Source: Weissella minor (GTDB taxonomy: Bacteria > Bacillota > Bacilli > Lactobacillales > Lactobacillaceae). From it: DNA of 64,000 nt. Under the pieces are notes generated by a model that did no database searches, had not been told where the DNA came from, and saw nothing but the letters and a program-made list of their open reading frames with translations. Positions 41,318 to 48,473 of this stretch are shown piece after piece (positions within the stretch are counted from its first letter, which is position 1; each line of letters begins with the position of its first letter). Position numbers and translations under genes: made by a program. The stretch spans positions 712 through 64,711 of the forward strand of contig NZ_JQCD01000018.1 in assembly GCF_001437425.1 (NCBI RefSeq), in the 5' to 3' direction.

Positions 41318-41545
41318 ATGAGTTTAGTTGAAATTGAACCAGAAGTGCGTAGAGAATTAGCAAAGCGAGTTAAGTATCTTAAACGGTATGGGGACAAGCA
41401 TAATCGAAAGCTACCTGACACGATGATTGCTCGAAAAATTAAGATTACAGCACCAACGTTGGCTAAATTTTTGGATAAGCAAACAGTAACGGTGCATCAA
41501 GATACGTATTGCAAAGTTGTTGAATGGCTAGAAAAAGACAAATAA
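41318..41545 (+). CDS. small putative DNA-binding protein
   Basis: 75 residues. PDTMIARKIKITAPTLAKFL fits a helix-turn-helix. Strong ribosome-binding site AAAGGAGG. A 92-bp gap with AT-rich sequence before it may hold its own promoter. A hairpin (ACACCACTT / AAGTGGTGT) follows at 41549-41574, without a T run. Confidence 0.6.
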   Translation: MSLVEIEPEVRRELAKRVKYLKRYGDKHNRKLPDTMIARKIKITAPTLAKFLDKQTVTVHQDTYCKVVEWLEKDK

Positions 41546-41712
41546 AAAACACCACTTTATGGGGAAGTGGTGTTACATGGATTGGGCTATATGGGAGTAA
41601 GTTGAAAAAGAAGGTAACAATCCATGCACAAATATCATAACATAAAAAACGCCCAGCAAATACTAGGCGCCTTTGATTTAAAGCAATATAATTATAACAT
41701 GGAGGGCAAAGG

Positions 41713-42105
41713 TTGGCTGATAAATATGACAAGATGTTAGAGAACTATTTTTTAGGCAATTATCCTAACCTAATTCAAATTCGGATATTGGAGCTAAGCG
41801 TCAGTAACAACACTGATGAAAATGTTGGGGGTGGAAAAGCTCAATTTAAGTATGATAAAACGATTGAAAATAAGCTGGCTAGATATGAGCAAGATGAACA
41901 ACTGGCTGAACTTAAGAGCCAAGAGTTTCTGATCAAGACATGGTTTACAGTATTATGTCCAGAACGGCAACAGGTAATTAGGGACCGATACCGAAACCGA
42001 CATACGAGCTGGAAACAAATAGCTACTGCAGGGAATATAACAGAACGAACTGCTAGAAAATGGCGAGATGACTTTAAAGATGTGATCAAAGAATGGATAA
42101 AGTGA
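41713..42105 (+). CDS. ArpU-family late transcription regulator
   Basis: 130 residues. C-terminal sigma-like helix-turn-helix VLCPERQQVIRDRYRNRHTSW and NITERTARKWRDDFKDVI. ArpU-like proteins of Gram-positive phages activate late genes or regulate autolysin export. TTG start, supported by GGAGGG 8 bases upstream. It marks the junction from early genes to the cargo island and late genes. Confidence 0.85.
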   Translation: MADKYDKMLENYFLGNYPNLIQIRILELSVSNNTDENVGGGKAQFKYDKTIENKLARYEQDEQLAELKSQEFLIKTWFTVLCPERQQVIRDRYRNRHTSWKQIATAGNITERTARKWRDDFKDVIKEWIK

Positions 42106-42141
42106 AACCATGGGCCGGAATTTTTGCAAACTTAACCGTTT

Positions 42142-42168
42142 TTGACTAAAAAAAGGTGTTATTATGAT
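42142..42168 (+). promoter_or_regulatory. possible promoter of cargo island
   Basis: TTGACT (42142-42147) and TATGAT (42163-42168), 15 bp apart, followed by a perfect hairpin GAATCA-N6-TGATTC at 42209-42226. It could serve the tRNA-like element or late genes. Confidence 0.4.
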
Positions 42169-42241
42169 AGTGTTGAATAATTAGATGATGGTTATTCAAC
42201 AAGCTAATGAATCAACTCCTTGATTCTTATTTAATCTGGTT

Positions 42242-42309
42242 AGACACGTAGCTTAATGGTAAAGCCACATACTTAGGTATATTTGCAGGTTCGATTCCTG
42301 TCGTGTCTA
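42242..42309 (+). other. tRNA-like element without a normal anticodon arm
   Basis: Acceptor AGACACG / CGTGTCT (7 perfect pairs), D-arm GCTT-AATGGTA-AAGC, T-arm GCAGG-TTCGATT-CCTGT and discriminator A are all intact. Between D- and T-arms there are only 19 nt (42266-42284), at least 3 fewer than a normal anticodon arm plus variable loop need. The best fold is ATAC-TTAG-GTAT, a 4-nt loop. It cannot be a standard decoding tRNA. Confidence 0.7.
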
Positions 42310-42432
42310 TAAAGAATAGATATTTAAACCTAACTATTTAAATAGCATGGGGCTTTAATATGTAGATTTAATTTGATAGAATATGTTTAAGTGCTAATGG
42401 TGCTGAATATATAAAGAGAGGGGGAGAATATA

Positions 42433-42534
42433 ATGTCTCAAGAAAATAGTAAGGAAGAAGAGAAGTCATCACTTAGTCCTCAAGAAGAAGTGAAGTCTAC
42501 TCCAGAAGCCCCTGATTATAAGAAGGCTGACTAA
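42433..42534 (+). CDS. 33-residue hydrophilic peptide with own terminator
   Basis: ATG after GAGGGGGAGAATATA, an unusually strong ribosome-binding site, then TAA. Peptide MSQENSKEEEKSSLSPQEEV... is Glu/Lys/Ser-rich with no hydrophobic segment or Cys. A strong terminator follows at 42577-42614. The signals suggest that it is really expressed. Function unknown. Confidence 0.6.
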   Translation: MSQENSKEEEKSSLSPQEEVKSTPEAPDYKKAD

Positions 42535-42576
42535 AACTTTAGCAGTTTTCAATTGTTAGATGAGAGTAATTTATTA

Positions 42577-42614
42577 AAAGACAGACACATCTGCAGATGT
42601 ATCTGTCTTTTTTA
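42577..42614 (+). terminator. terminator of 33-residue peptide gene
   Basis: AAAGACAGACACATC-TGCA-GATGTATCTGTCTTT, long stem, then T. Confidence 0.9.
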
Positions 42615-42639
42615 CTGGATTTAAATATAATGAATAAAG

Positions 42640-42680
42640 CCGTCAAACGTGGGTCGTAGGTTCAAATCCTACTGGGGGCA
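42640..42680 (+). pseudogene. 3' half of a tRNA gene (possibly tRNA-Arg)
   Basis: A perfect T-arm GTAGG-TTCAAAT-CCTAC is followed by an acceptor-like 3' strand TGGGGGCA and preceded by CCGTC-AAACG-TGGGTC, which resembles an anticodon stem of an Arg(UCU)-type tRNA with the anticodon lost. No 5' half lies upstream. It is a tRNA remnant or an old attachment core. The amino acid is a guess. Confidence 0.6.
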
Positions 42681-42713
42681 TTGAAGAGTAAAACATAGTA
42701 ATGAAGAGTAAAC

Positions 42714-42780
42714 TAGGTATAAATCGACCTAGTTTAGAGTTATCCACAAGTACATGTAAACTGGTCGATTTCGACCAGTT
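42714..42780. repeat. two strong inverted repeats in cargo island
   Basis: AAACTAGGT-N8-ACCTAGTTT (42714-42739) and the perfect palindrome AACTGGTCGA-TT-TCGACCAGTT (42759-42780). Neither has a T run, so they are not terminators. They may be operators, recombination sites or parts of an RNA. Confidence 0.6.
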
Positions 42781-42825
42781 AAAGATACGAATGTAAAACA
42801 AATACGCAAGTTAGACCATGTTAGG

Positions 42826-42857
42826 TCTGTCAGAGATGACAGGCTTTTTATTTTGGG
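42826..42857 (+). terminator. terminator in cargo island
   Basis: CTGTCA-GAGA-TGACAG with T5ATTTT after it. It would stop any RNA running from the inverted repeats upstream. TATAAT at 42877-42882 then starts a new unit. Confidence 0.75.
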
Positions 42858-42913
42858 CATAGTTACTGAACTTTGGTATAATTTACTTATTAAATGACAG
42901 GAGACTTTAGATT

Positions 42914-43474
42914 ATGACATGGGTTCAATTAGGAAGTGGCTTAATAGTTATCTTGGGAGTTCTTTACTGGGGATTTGCTAAAAAAATTCCAGATATGTTT
43001 AGAGATGCGCTAAAGCAAAATAGAAATTTTAATTTTGATAAGCAATTACAAATTGATAACTATTATCGTTTAAATGGACAATCAGATATGCAAAAGCTAA
43101 TTTTGGAATGGTCAAATTTATTAATCGATAATGAAGGAACTAAAAAGATGGGGCCGTTCGGTTTGCTTGCATTGCAAGGGCAAACAATAGGGTATGCATC
43201 AGAAAAAACAATAAAAACAGTTGGAAACTTTATGCAGTTTTTGTATGTCCAGAATACTCAAGATAATTCAGAACAGAACCAATCTGAAAATAAAAAAGGC
43301 GATGAAGATACATATACATTTATAGCTTTCATAGCAGTAATTGTTTCATTATTAAAACAAGATTTTACAGGTCAATCATTTGATCCAATTGACCTGATAA
43401 GAATAAAAATTAATGATTTAAATAAAATCAGCGAAGCAAGATACCGAGATGAAATTAGAAAAATTAAGGAATAG
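42914..43474 (+). CDS. membrane-anchored prophage cargo protein, 186 residues
   Basis: N-terminal membrane helix (LGSGLIVILGVLYWGF), then a helical domain (FDKQLQIDNYYRLNGQSDMQ), a charged linker and a hydrophobic helix (YTFIAFIAVIVSLL). No family recognised. It has its own -10 box TATAAT (42877) and ribosome-binding site CAGGAGAC. Followed 13 bp later by a 29-residue membrane peptide, as if a two-gene unit. Confidence 0.65.
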   Translation: MTWVQLGSGLIVILGVLYWGFAKKIPDMFRDALKQNRNFNFDKQLQIDNYYRLNGQSDMQKLILEWSNLLIDNEGTKKMGPFGLLALQGQTIGYASEKTIKTVGNFMQFLYVQNTQDNSEQNQSENKKGDEDTYTFIAFIAVIVSLLKQDFTGQSFDPIDLIRIKINDLNKISEARYRDEIRKIKE

Positions 43475-43487
43475 GAGATAACGCATT

Positions 43488-43577
43488 ATGGCAACTTGGA
43501 TAATAGCATTTGGCATTTCAATAATTATTGGTTTTTTAATTGTTTATTGTCTAATAAAATGGTTGTCAAAACATTAA
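43488..43577 (+). CDS. 29-residue membrane peptide
   Basis: ATG to TAA: a peptide of one hydrophobic helix (IIAFGISIIIGFLIVYCL) with a basic end KWLSKH. GGAG lies 10 bases upstream. A terminator follows at once. The size and charge pattern resemble type I toxins, but no antisense RNA signal is obvious. Confidence 0.5.
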   Translation: MATWIIAFGISIIIGFLIVYCLIKWLSKH

Positions 43578-43609
43578 AGAGTAATCATTAAGTTGGTTGC
43601 TCTTTTTTG
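43575..43609 (+). terminator. terminator after 29-residue peptide gene
   Basis: AAGAGTAA(TC) / (GG)TTGCTCTT stem, then T6. Confidence 0.75.
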
Positions 43610-43661
43610 TTGTTTCAATTAAGAGTAGAATGAACCGTAGTTGAAAATGGAGGATTTATTT

Positions 43662-44489
43662 ATGGAAAAATATACTCTTTTAAACGGAATGTCTATTCCG
43701 AAAATTGGTTTTGGAACATATAAACTAAATGGAACAAGTGGTGCAAATTCGATTAAACATGCCATCGATAATGGATATAGATTAATCGATACTGCATACA
43801 ACTATGAAAATGAGGGTGCTGTAGGTCAAGGTATCCAAACATCTAAAGTAGATCGTTCTGAAGTGCTAGTTACATCAAAATTGCCAGGACGATACTATCA
43901 CGAAAATAGTATTGAGACCATTCAAGAATCTTTGTATAGAAGTCAACTTGATTACTTTGATCTTTATTTATTGCACTGGCCTAATCCTGAAGACGACCAC
44001 TATGTTGAAGCATGGGAAACACTCATAGAAGCACAGAAGTTTGGGTTAGTGCGCAATATTGGTGTATGTAATTTCTTACCGGAACATATTGATCGTCTGG
44101 AAAAGGAAACCGGTGTGTTACCAGTTATCAACCAAATTGAATTACATCCATTGTTTAATCAAAAAGAACAACGAGCATACAATGAGAGTAAAGGAATTTT
44201 AACTGAAGCATGGAGTCCTTTAGGAAGAGCAAGTAGCGTCTTAGAAGACGAAACTTTACAACAAATTGCCAAAAGTCATAATAAAAATGTTGGGCAAATT
44301 ATATTACGTTGGGAGATTCAGTTAGGAGTTGTACCTATTCCTAAGTCGTCGAGTGATAAAAATCAGTTGGCAAACTTAGATGTTTTTGATTTTATGTTAA
44401 GCGATTCGGAAATGATGAACATTAATTCTATGTCACGACCGGATGGGAGAACACATGACCAAAACCCGGAAACGTATCAAGAATTTTAA
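43662..44489 (+). CDS. aldo/keto reductase, prophage cargo
   Basis: 275 residues, complete AKR barrel. DTAYNYENEGAVGQGI holds the catalytic Asp and Tyr, VTSKLPG the Lys, YLLHWPNP the His. NIGVCNFLPEHI and the C-terminal IPKSSSDKNQ bind NADPH. It reduces aldehydes or ketones; the substrate is unknown and 2,5-diketogluconate-type or methylglyoxal reductases are close relatives. The ATG at 43662 follows TGGAGGA. A metabolic gene between ArpU and the terminase genes is unusual, so this is lysogenic cargo. Confidence 0.92.
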   Translation: MEKYTLLNGMSIPKIGFGTYKLNGTSGANSIKHAIDNGYRLIDTAYNYENEGAVGQGIQTSKVDRSEVLVTSKLPGRYYHENSIETIQESLYRSQLDYFDLYLLHWPNPEDDHYVEAWETLIEAQKFGLVRNIGVCNFLPEHIDRLEKETGVLPVINQIELHPLFNQKEQRAYNESKGILTEAWSPLGRASSVLEDETLQQIAKSHNKNVGQIILRWEIQLGVVPIPKSSSDKNQLANLDVFDFMLSDSEMMNINSMSRPDGRTHDQNPETYQEF

Positions 44490-44623
44490 GTAAGTGTAGC
44501 TAATCAACATTAAGGGTTTTCAATTTTTTAATTCGGTGGTTGGATTGAATGTAATGTTTATTACTTGACAAGTATTAAAGATAGAAAGTTAAGATAATAG
44601 CACTTTATAAATTTAAAATGTAT

Positions 44624-44654
44624 TAAGAGTAACCGATGGGTTGCTCTTTTTTGT
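44624..44654 (+). terminator. terminator after aldo/keto reductase gene
   Basis: AAGAGTAACC-GAT-GGGTTGCTCTT, then T. Confidence 0.85.
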
Positions 44655-44679
44655 ATGGTGCTTTTTATAAGAATTAAAG

Positions 44680-44706
44680 TTGATTTAAGGTAATGGTATA
44701 TATAAT
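44680..44706 (+). promoter_or_regulatory. promoter of NEAT-like cargo gene
   Basis: TTGATT (44680-44685) and TATAAT (44701-44706); the spacing of 15 bp is short but a TATATA just upstream gives an alternative. Confidence 0.45.
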
Positions 44707-44754
44707 AACTTTGTTAATTGTTGCACTTGTATTTTATTTTGGAGGAATTTGATT

Positions 44755-45222
44755 ATGTTTAGTAAGAAAATGTTTATTTTGGCAACTGTTGTATCATCGA
44801 TAGGGTTTGGTATAGCTGCACCAAATATTCATGCTGATAATGTAGCAAATGCTACATCTTCACAAGTAAGTAATTCTGCAAAGTACACAGATGGTATGTA
44901 CCAAGTCAATACAACATACTTGAAGCAAGGAACGACTAACGCTTCAACAATGGGGAAATACATGTCAGCTGTAAGTGATGTAACTATTAAGGGAAATACA
45001 GCAAAACTTACTATTTCAGCTAACAGTGCATCGTCTGCAAAGATGATTACAGGATTTTCAATTAATGGAACATCTGGAGTTAAGAACGGTAATTCATGGA
45101 CATTCACATTACCAACTAGTGTATTAGAGAATACATTAAATGGACATGTTGATATTAATGTGATTTTCTTTACAGAGAGTCAACCAGTCGACGTTAAGCT
45201 AGATATGTCTAGTGTTAATTAA
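44755..45222 (+). CDS. secreted single NEAT-like-domain protein, prophage cargo
   Basis: 155 residues: signal peptide (FSKKMFILATVVSSIGFG, cut near NIHA), a short linker, then one domain of about 115 residues. It shares with both domains of the host surface protein at 3723-5669 the pattern Y.DG.Y, STMGKYM, GTSGVKNGNSWTFTLPTSVL, LNGHV and ESQPVDVKLDMSSV. It has no wall anchor, so it should be released. The haem-ligating YxxxY is missing here too. Own promoter and terminator; ATG after GGAGG. Confidence 0.8.
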   Translation: MFSKKMFILATVVSSIGFGIAAPNIHADNVANATSSQVSNSAKYTDGMYQVNTTYLKQGTTNASTMGKYMSAVSDVTIKGNTAKLTISANSASSAKMITGFSINGTSGVKNGNSWTFTLPTSVLENTLNGHVDINVIFFTESQPVDVKLDMSSVN

Positions 45223-45229
45223 AAATATA

Positions 45230-45265
45230 AAAAAGAGGACTTTGTAAAGTGGTTCTCTTTTTTTG
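45230..45265 (+). terminator. terminator after NEAT-like cargo gene
   Basis: AAAAGAG(GAC) / (GTT)CTCTTTT hairpin, then T. Confidence 0.7.
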
Positions 45266-45288
45266 TGCACAAAACTTGGAGGGATGTT

Positions 45289-45777
45289 ATGCCAAGAGTT
45301 AAACAATGTCGTAAGGTTGGATGCCATAGTCTTGCAACTAACGGCAGAGCATACTGTGATGCGCACCAGGATTTAGAAGAAGCAGACAGGAATAGGCATG
45401 ATAAGTATATGACGCAGAGATATAACAAACAGATACGTAATAGGGATGGGACTAAAAGAGAACAAACGTCATTCTATCGAACCAAACAATGGGTTGAGTT
45501 GCGTAAGGTTGTGTTGAATCGAGACAGTTATCTGTGTCAGTACTGTGCAGTGCATGGACGAGTAACACCTGCTAAGGTAGTAGACCATATTGTTCCTATA
45601 GAGTACGACACAGACAGAAAGGCAGATGTCACGAACTTATCGGTTATATGTGGTCGTTGTCACTCTAAAAAGACAGCATGGGAACAACATTATTATGGAA
45701 CAGGACAGCAACAAAATAAAAAGAAAGTCCCCGAAATAAAATCAACGGGGGCAATCGCAAAATTAATTGAAAAATAA
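45289..45777 (+). CDS. phage HNH endonuclease
   Basis: 162 residues. N-terminal zinc-finger-like CRKVGCHSLATNGRAYCDAH, then the HNH core: YLCQYCAVHGRVTPAKVVDH, followed by ADVTNLSVICGRCHSKKTAW. This class sits next to terS in cos phages and helps terminase cut DNA. The ATG at 45289 follows TTGGAGGG. Confidence 0.92.
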   Translation: MPRVKQCRKVGCHSLATNGRAYCDAHQDLEEADRNRHDKYMTQRYNKQIRNRDGTKREQTSFYRTKQWVELRKVVLNRDSYLCQYCAVHGRVTPAKVVDHIVPIEYDTDRKADVTNLSVICGRCHSKKTAWEQHYYGTGQQQNKKKVPEIKSTGAIAKLIEK

Positions 45778-45779
45778 TT

Positions 45780-45900
45780 TAGACCCCCCTGTAGTTGTGA
45801 GTAAAAAGGAGCGCACACAGTTCGTGTTCTCGTAAAAATATCGGATTTTGAAAACTTTTTTTCAAACAAAAAACGCCCACCGTGGACGTTTGTAGTAGAT
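45780..45900. other. candidate cos region
   Basis: The gap between HNH and terS begins GACCCCCCTGTAG, a G/C run in otherwise AT-rich DNA, with an imperfect inverted repeat GCGCACACAG...CGTGTTC. The HNH/P27-TerS/HK97-portal layout is that of cos-packaging phages, whose cos lies here. The cut site itself cannot be read. Confidence 0.4.
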
Positions 45901-45946
45901 ATATGAGAGAAAAATGCACCTAAGTAATTTAGAAAGGAGTTGATCA

Positions 45947-46348
45947 ATGACAAAAGGAATTTCAGACGAACCACCACGTTATCTGAAAGGTGAAGCGCGG
46001 AATTTATGGAAAAGATTAGTGCCAGTTTTGAAAGAGAATTTCGATGTTCAACTCTTGGATAAAACTATTATTGAGAGCATTTGTATTAACTATGAAATTT
46101 TGAGACGAAGCTATGATGAAATCAATTCAGAAGATGGCGTGGGTATTCATTACTGGTCAGAAAGCGGTATGTTGAAATCAAATCCCGCCATTACAGATAT
46201 TGATCGCGCAAGTAAAAATATAAAGGCTGGATGTGAAGCCTTAGGGATGACACCCAAAGCACGGGCTGAATTATTGGACTTGATAGATGATACAGACAAA
46301 GATGACATATCAATTATGGACGAGTTAAGAAAGGCGGCGGGTGGATAA
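45947..46348 (+). CDS. terS: terminase small subunit, P27 family
   Basis: 133 residues. PPRYLKGEARNLWKRLVPVL opening, IESICINYEILRRSYDEI, and the typical GCEALGMTPKARAELL close. It recognises packaging DNA and works with TerL. Ribosome-binding site GAAAGGAG. Confidence 0.92.
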   Translation: MTKGISDEPPRYLKGEARNLWKRLVPVLKENFDVQLLDKTIIESICINYEILRRSYDEINSEDGVGIHYWSESGMLKSNPAITDIDRASKNIKAGCEALGMTPKARAELLDLIDDTDKDDISIMDELRKAAGG

Positions 46349-46351
46349 CAT

Positions 46352-48289
46352 ATGAAAAAGTTAGATTTAACCAAATCGAAAGATGTATTAGGCTCATTCT
46401 TAACTTTTGATTCATCTAATATTAAACACAAATACACTGATGAAGCAACCTGCTATGCATTTCGTGTTCTAGAAGGTAAGCAAATTGCAGGTTATCAATT
46501 ACAATTAGCTTGCTTACGCCATGTTCGAGATTTAATGCGAGTTGAAGAGCAGGACCCAGAGTTTCCATATTTTTATAGTAAAGAAAAAGTAAATAGTATT
46601 TTGACTTTTGCAAAATTATGCCCCGATCCAGATGCTGGGAAACCATTACCGTTGATGCCTTGGCAAAAATTTATCTTGTGTCAATTAATAGGTTGGCGAA
46701 CGTCAGACAGAGATGATAAGCGATTTACTTTAGCTAGTGTAAGTGTAGCTCGTAAACAAGGTAAAACATACTTTGCTGCTATTATCCTAGCTTATTCTTT
46801 CTTATTGGAAAGTATCGGTATGCATAACCAAGACTTTTTAGCAGCGGCAAATACATCTGATCAAACTGCCAAATTATATGGATATGTCAGCGACATGATT
46901 AGTTTGTTGATTGAGAAGCAACCACTTTATCGTGAATATGCAAAACAAACCGGAATGATTGTTCAAGAGAAACAAATCATAGCAAAAAAGGTGCGAAATA
47001 GGTTAGTAAAGGTGTCAAATGAATCCGGTAAATATGATGGGTACCATTTTACAACTGCAGTCTATGATGAAGCTGGTGATGAAAAAGCAGGAAAGTATAC
47101 ATCACGAATAACAACAGGACAGCAAGATGTTCAGTATCATCAATTTATTAAGATTTCTACAGCTTACGAGTTTTTGGGGACGGAATTTCATAACGGATTG
47201 AGACGTGGCCAAGAAGTGATGGAGCAGGATTGGAATCGTGAATCTGATTTTGAGTTGTGGTTAGTTTGGGCACAAGATGATGAAAATGAAGTATATCAGC
47301 CAGAAACGTGGGAAAAGTCAACACCGTTGATAGGTATGGCAGAGCGACATGATTCAACGATTGATTCATTGATGAAATTACGCGAAACCATGATAACCGA
47401 GGGGAAATTAGCAGAATTTCAAAATAAATCTATGAATGTTTACTTGCAAGATTCGAATAAATCATATTTAAAGTTAGCAGATATTGATAATGCAATTGTT
47501 CAAGATTTTAGTATAGACAGACGGCCAGTATATATCGGATTTGATTATTCTATGATGAGTGATAATACAGGAATTGCGTTTGTATACCCATATATGGAAA
47601 ACGGTAGTCCAAAGTGGCATATCGAGCAACATTCGTTTATACCTTGGGAAAAAGCCGGTTCAATTGAAGCGAAGGAAAAACAAGACGGCATTATGTATCG
47701 GAAACTTGCCGAAAAAGGCTTTTGTACTATTACATCGCACCCACAAGGAATGGTAAATGATGACCAAATATACCGTTGGTTAATGAATTATGTTGATGAA
47801 CATATGCTGGATGTTCAACTTTTCGAATATGATCCTTATGGATTGACGAAATGGGCAAAACAATTGGGAATCAATGTAGATTGGCAATATATGCCAGTTA
47901 AACAAACGACGCCTTATGTAATGCACCCAACTAAATTTTTACAAACTGCTTTTGTGGAAGGTTCGATTACTCGTTTAGACGATAAAGTGATGGAAAAAGC
48001 TTTATTAAATGCAGTGATTAAGGAAGATAAAATTGGCATTCAAGTTGACAAAGATAAAGCAACTCTGAAGATTGACGTTGTTGATGCAATTATTGATGCT
48101 TTATATCAAGGAATGTATCATTTTGAAGAATATGCTGAAATCAACGATCCAAAGAAGCGTGTTGAAAACATGTCAAATGAAGCTAAAGCAGAATGGATTT
48201 TCTCGGAAGATGGTGGAATTATGACTGAAGATGAAATGAACAAACTGCAAAAGGAACTTGAAAGATTGGAGATGAATGATGATGTTTAA
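46352..48289 (+). CDS. terL: terminase large subunit
   Basis: 645 residues. ATPase part: PWQKFILCQLIGW, Walker A-like SVARKQGKTYFAAI, Walker B VYDEAGDE. Nuclease part: FDYSMMSDNTGIAFVYP and later DVVDAIIDALY with conserved Asp. It pumps DNA into the prohead and cuts it. Ends overlapping the next gene by 14 bp. Confidence 0.95.
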   Translation: MKKLDLTKSKDVLGSFLTFDSSNIKHKYTDEATCYAFRVLEGKQIAGYQLQLACLRHVRDLMRVEEQDPEFPYFYSKEKVNSILTFAKLCPDPDAGKPLPLMPWQKFILCQLIGWRTSDRDDKRFTLASVSVARKQGKTYFAAIILAYSFLLESIGMHNQDFLAAANTSDQTAKLYGYVSDMISLLIEKQPLYREYAKQTGMIVQEKQIIAKKVRNRLVKVSNESGKYDGYHFTTAVYDEAGDEKAGKYTSRITTGQQDVQYHQFIKISTAYEFLGTEFHNGLRRGQEVMEQDWNRESDFELWLVWAQDDENEVYQPETWEKSTPLIGMAERHDSTIDSLMKLRETMITEGKLAEFQNKSMNVYLQDSNKSYLKLADIDNAIVQDFSIDRRPVYIGFDYSMMSDNTGIAFVYPYMENGSPKWHIEQHSFIPWEKAGSIEAKEKQDGIMYRKLAEKGFCTITSHPQGMVNDDQIYRWLMNYVDEHMLDVQLFEYDPYGLTKWAKQLGINVDWQYMPVKQTTPYVMHPTKFLQTAFVEGSITRLDDKVMEKALLNAVIKEDKIGIQVDKDKATLKIDVVDAIIDALYQGMYHFEEYAEINDPKKRVENMSNEAKAEWIFSEDGGIMTEDEMNKLQKELERLEMNDDV

Positions 48290-48473
48290 GAAATTATTTT
48301 CAAACATTTGGACTATTTTGGATTTACTATTTTTTATAGCTGCTGCAATTACATTTAATTGTGGCGGCTTTTATTTAGGTCAAATTTGGGGATATGTGAC
48401 GCTGACACTAACTTTTATTATAGCGGGGGTCATTGTTGAACAAATTCAAGTGAATAAAGGTGGTGATGCTTAA
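48276..48473 (+). CDS. DUF1056-like small membrane protein
   Basis: 65 residues with two hydrophobic segments (TILDLLFFIAAAITFNCGG and YVTLTLTFIIAGVIVEQI). A protein of this size and type is usual between terL and portal in Lactobacillales phages. Function unknown. One-base overlap with portal. Confidence 0.7.
   Translation: MMMFKKLFSNIWTILDLLFFIAAAITFNCGGFYLGQIWGYVTLTLTFIIAGVIVEQIQVNKGGDA

Noticed and set aside
42242-42309. Calling the element at this position an ordinary phage tRNA
   Set aside because: Only 19 nt lie between D- and T-arms; no 7-nt anticodon loop on a paired stem can be drawn.
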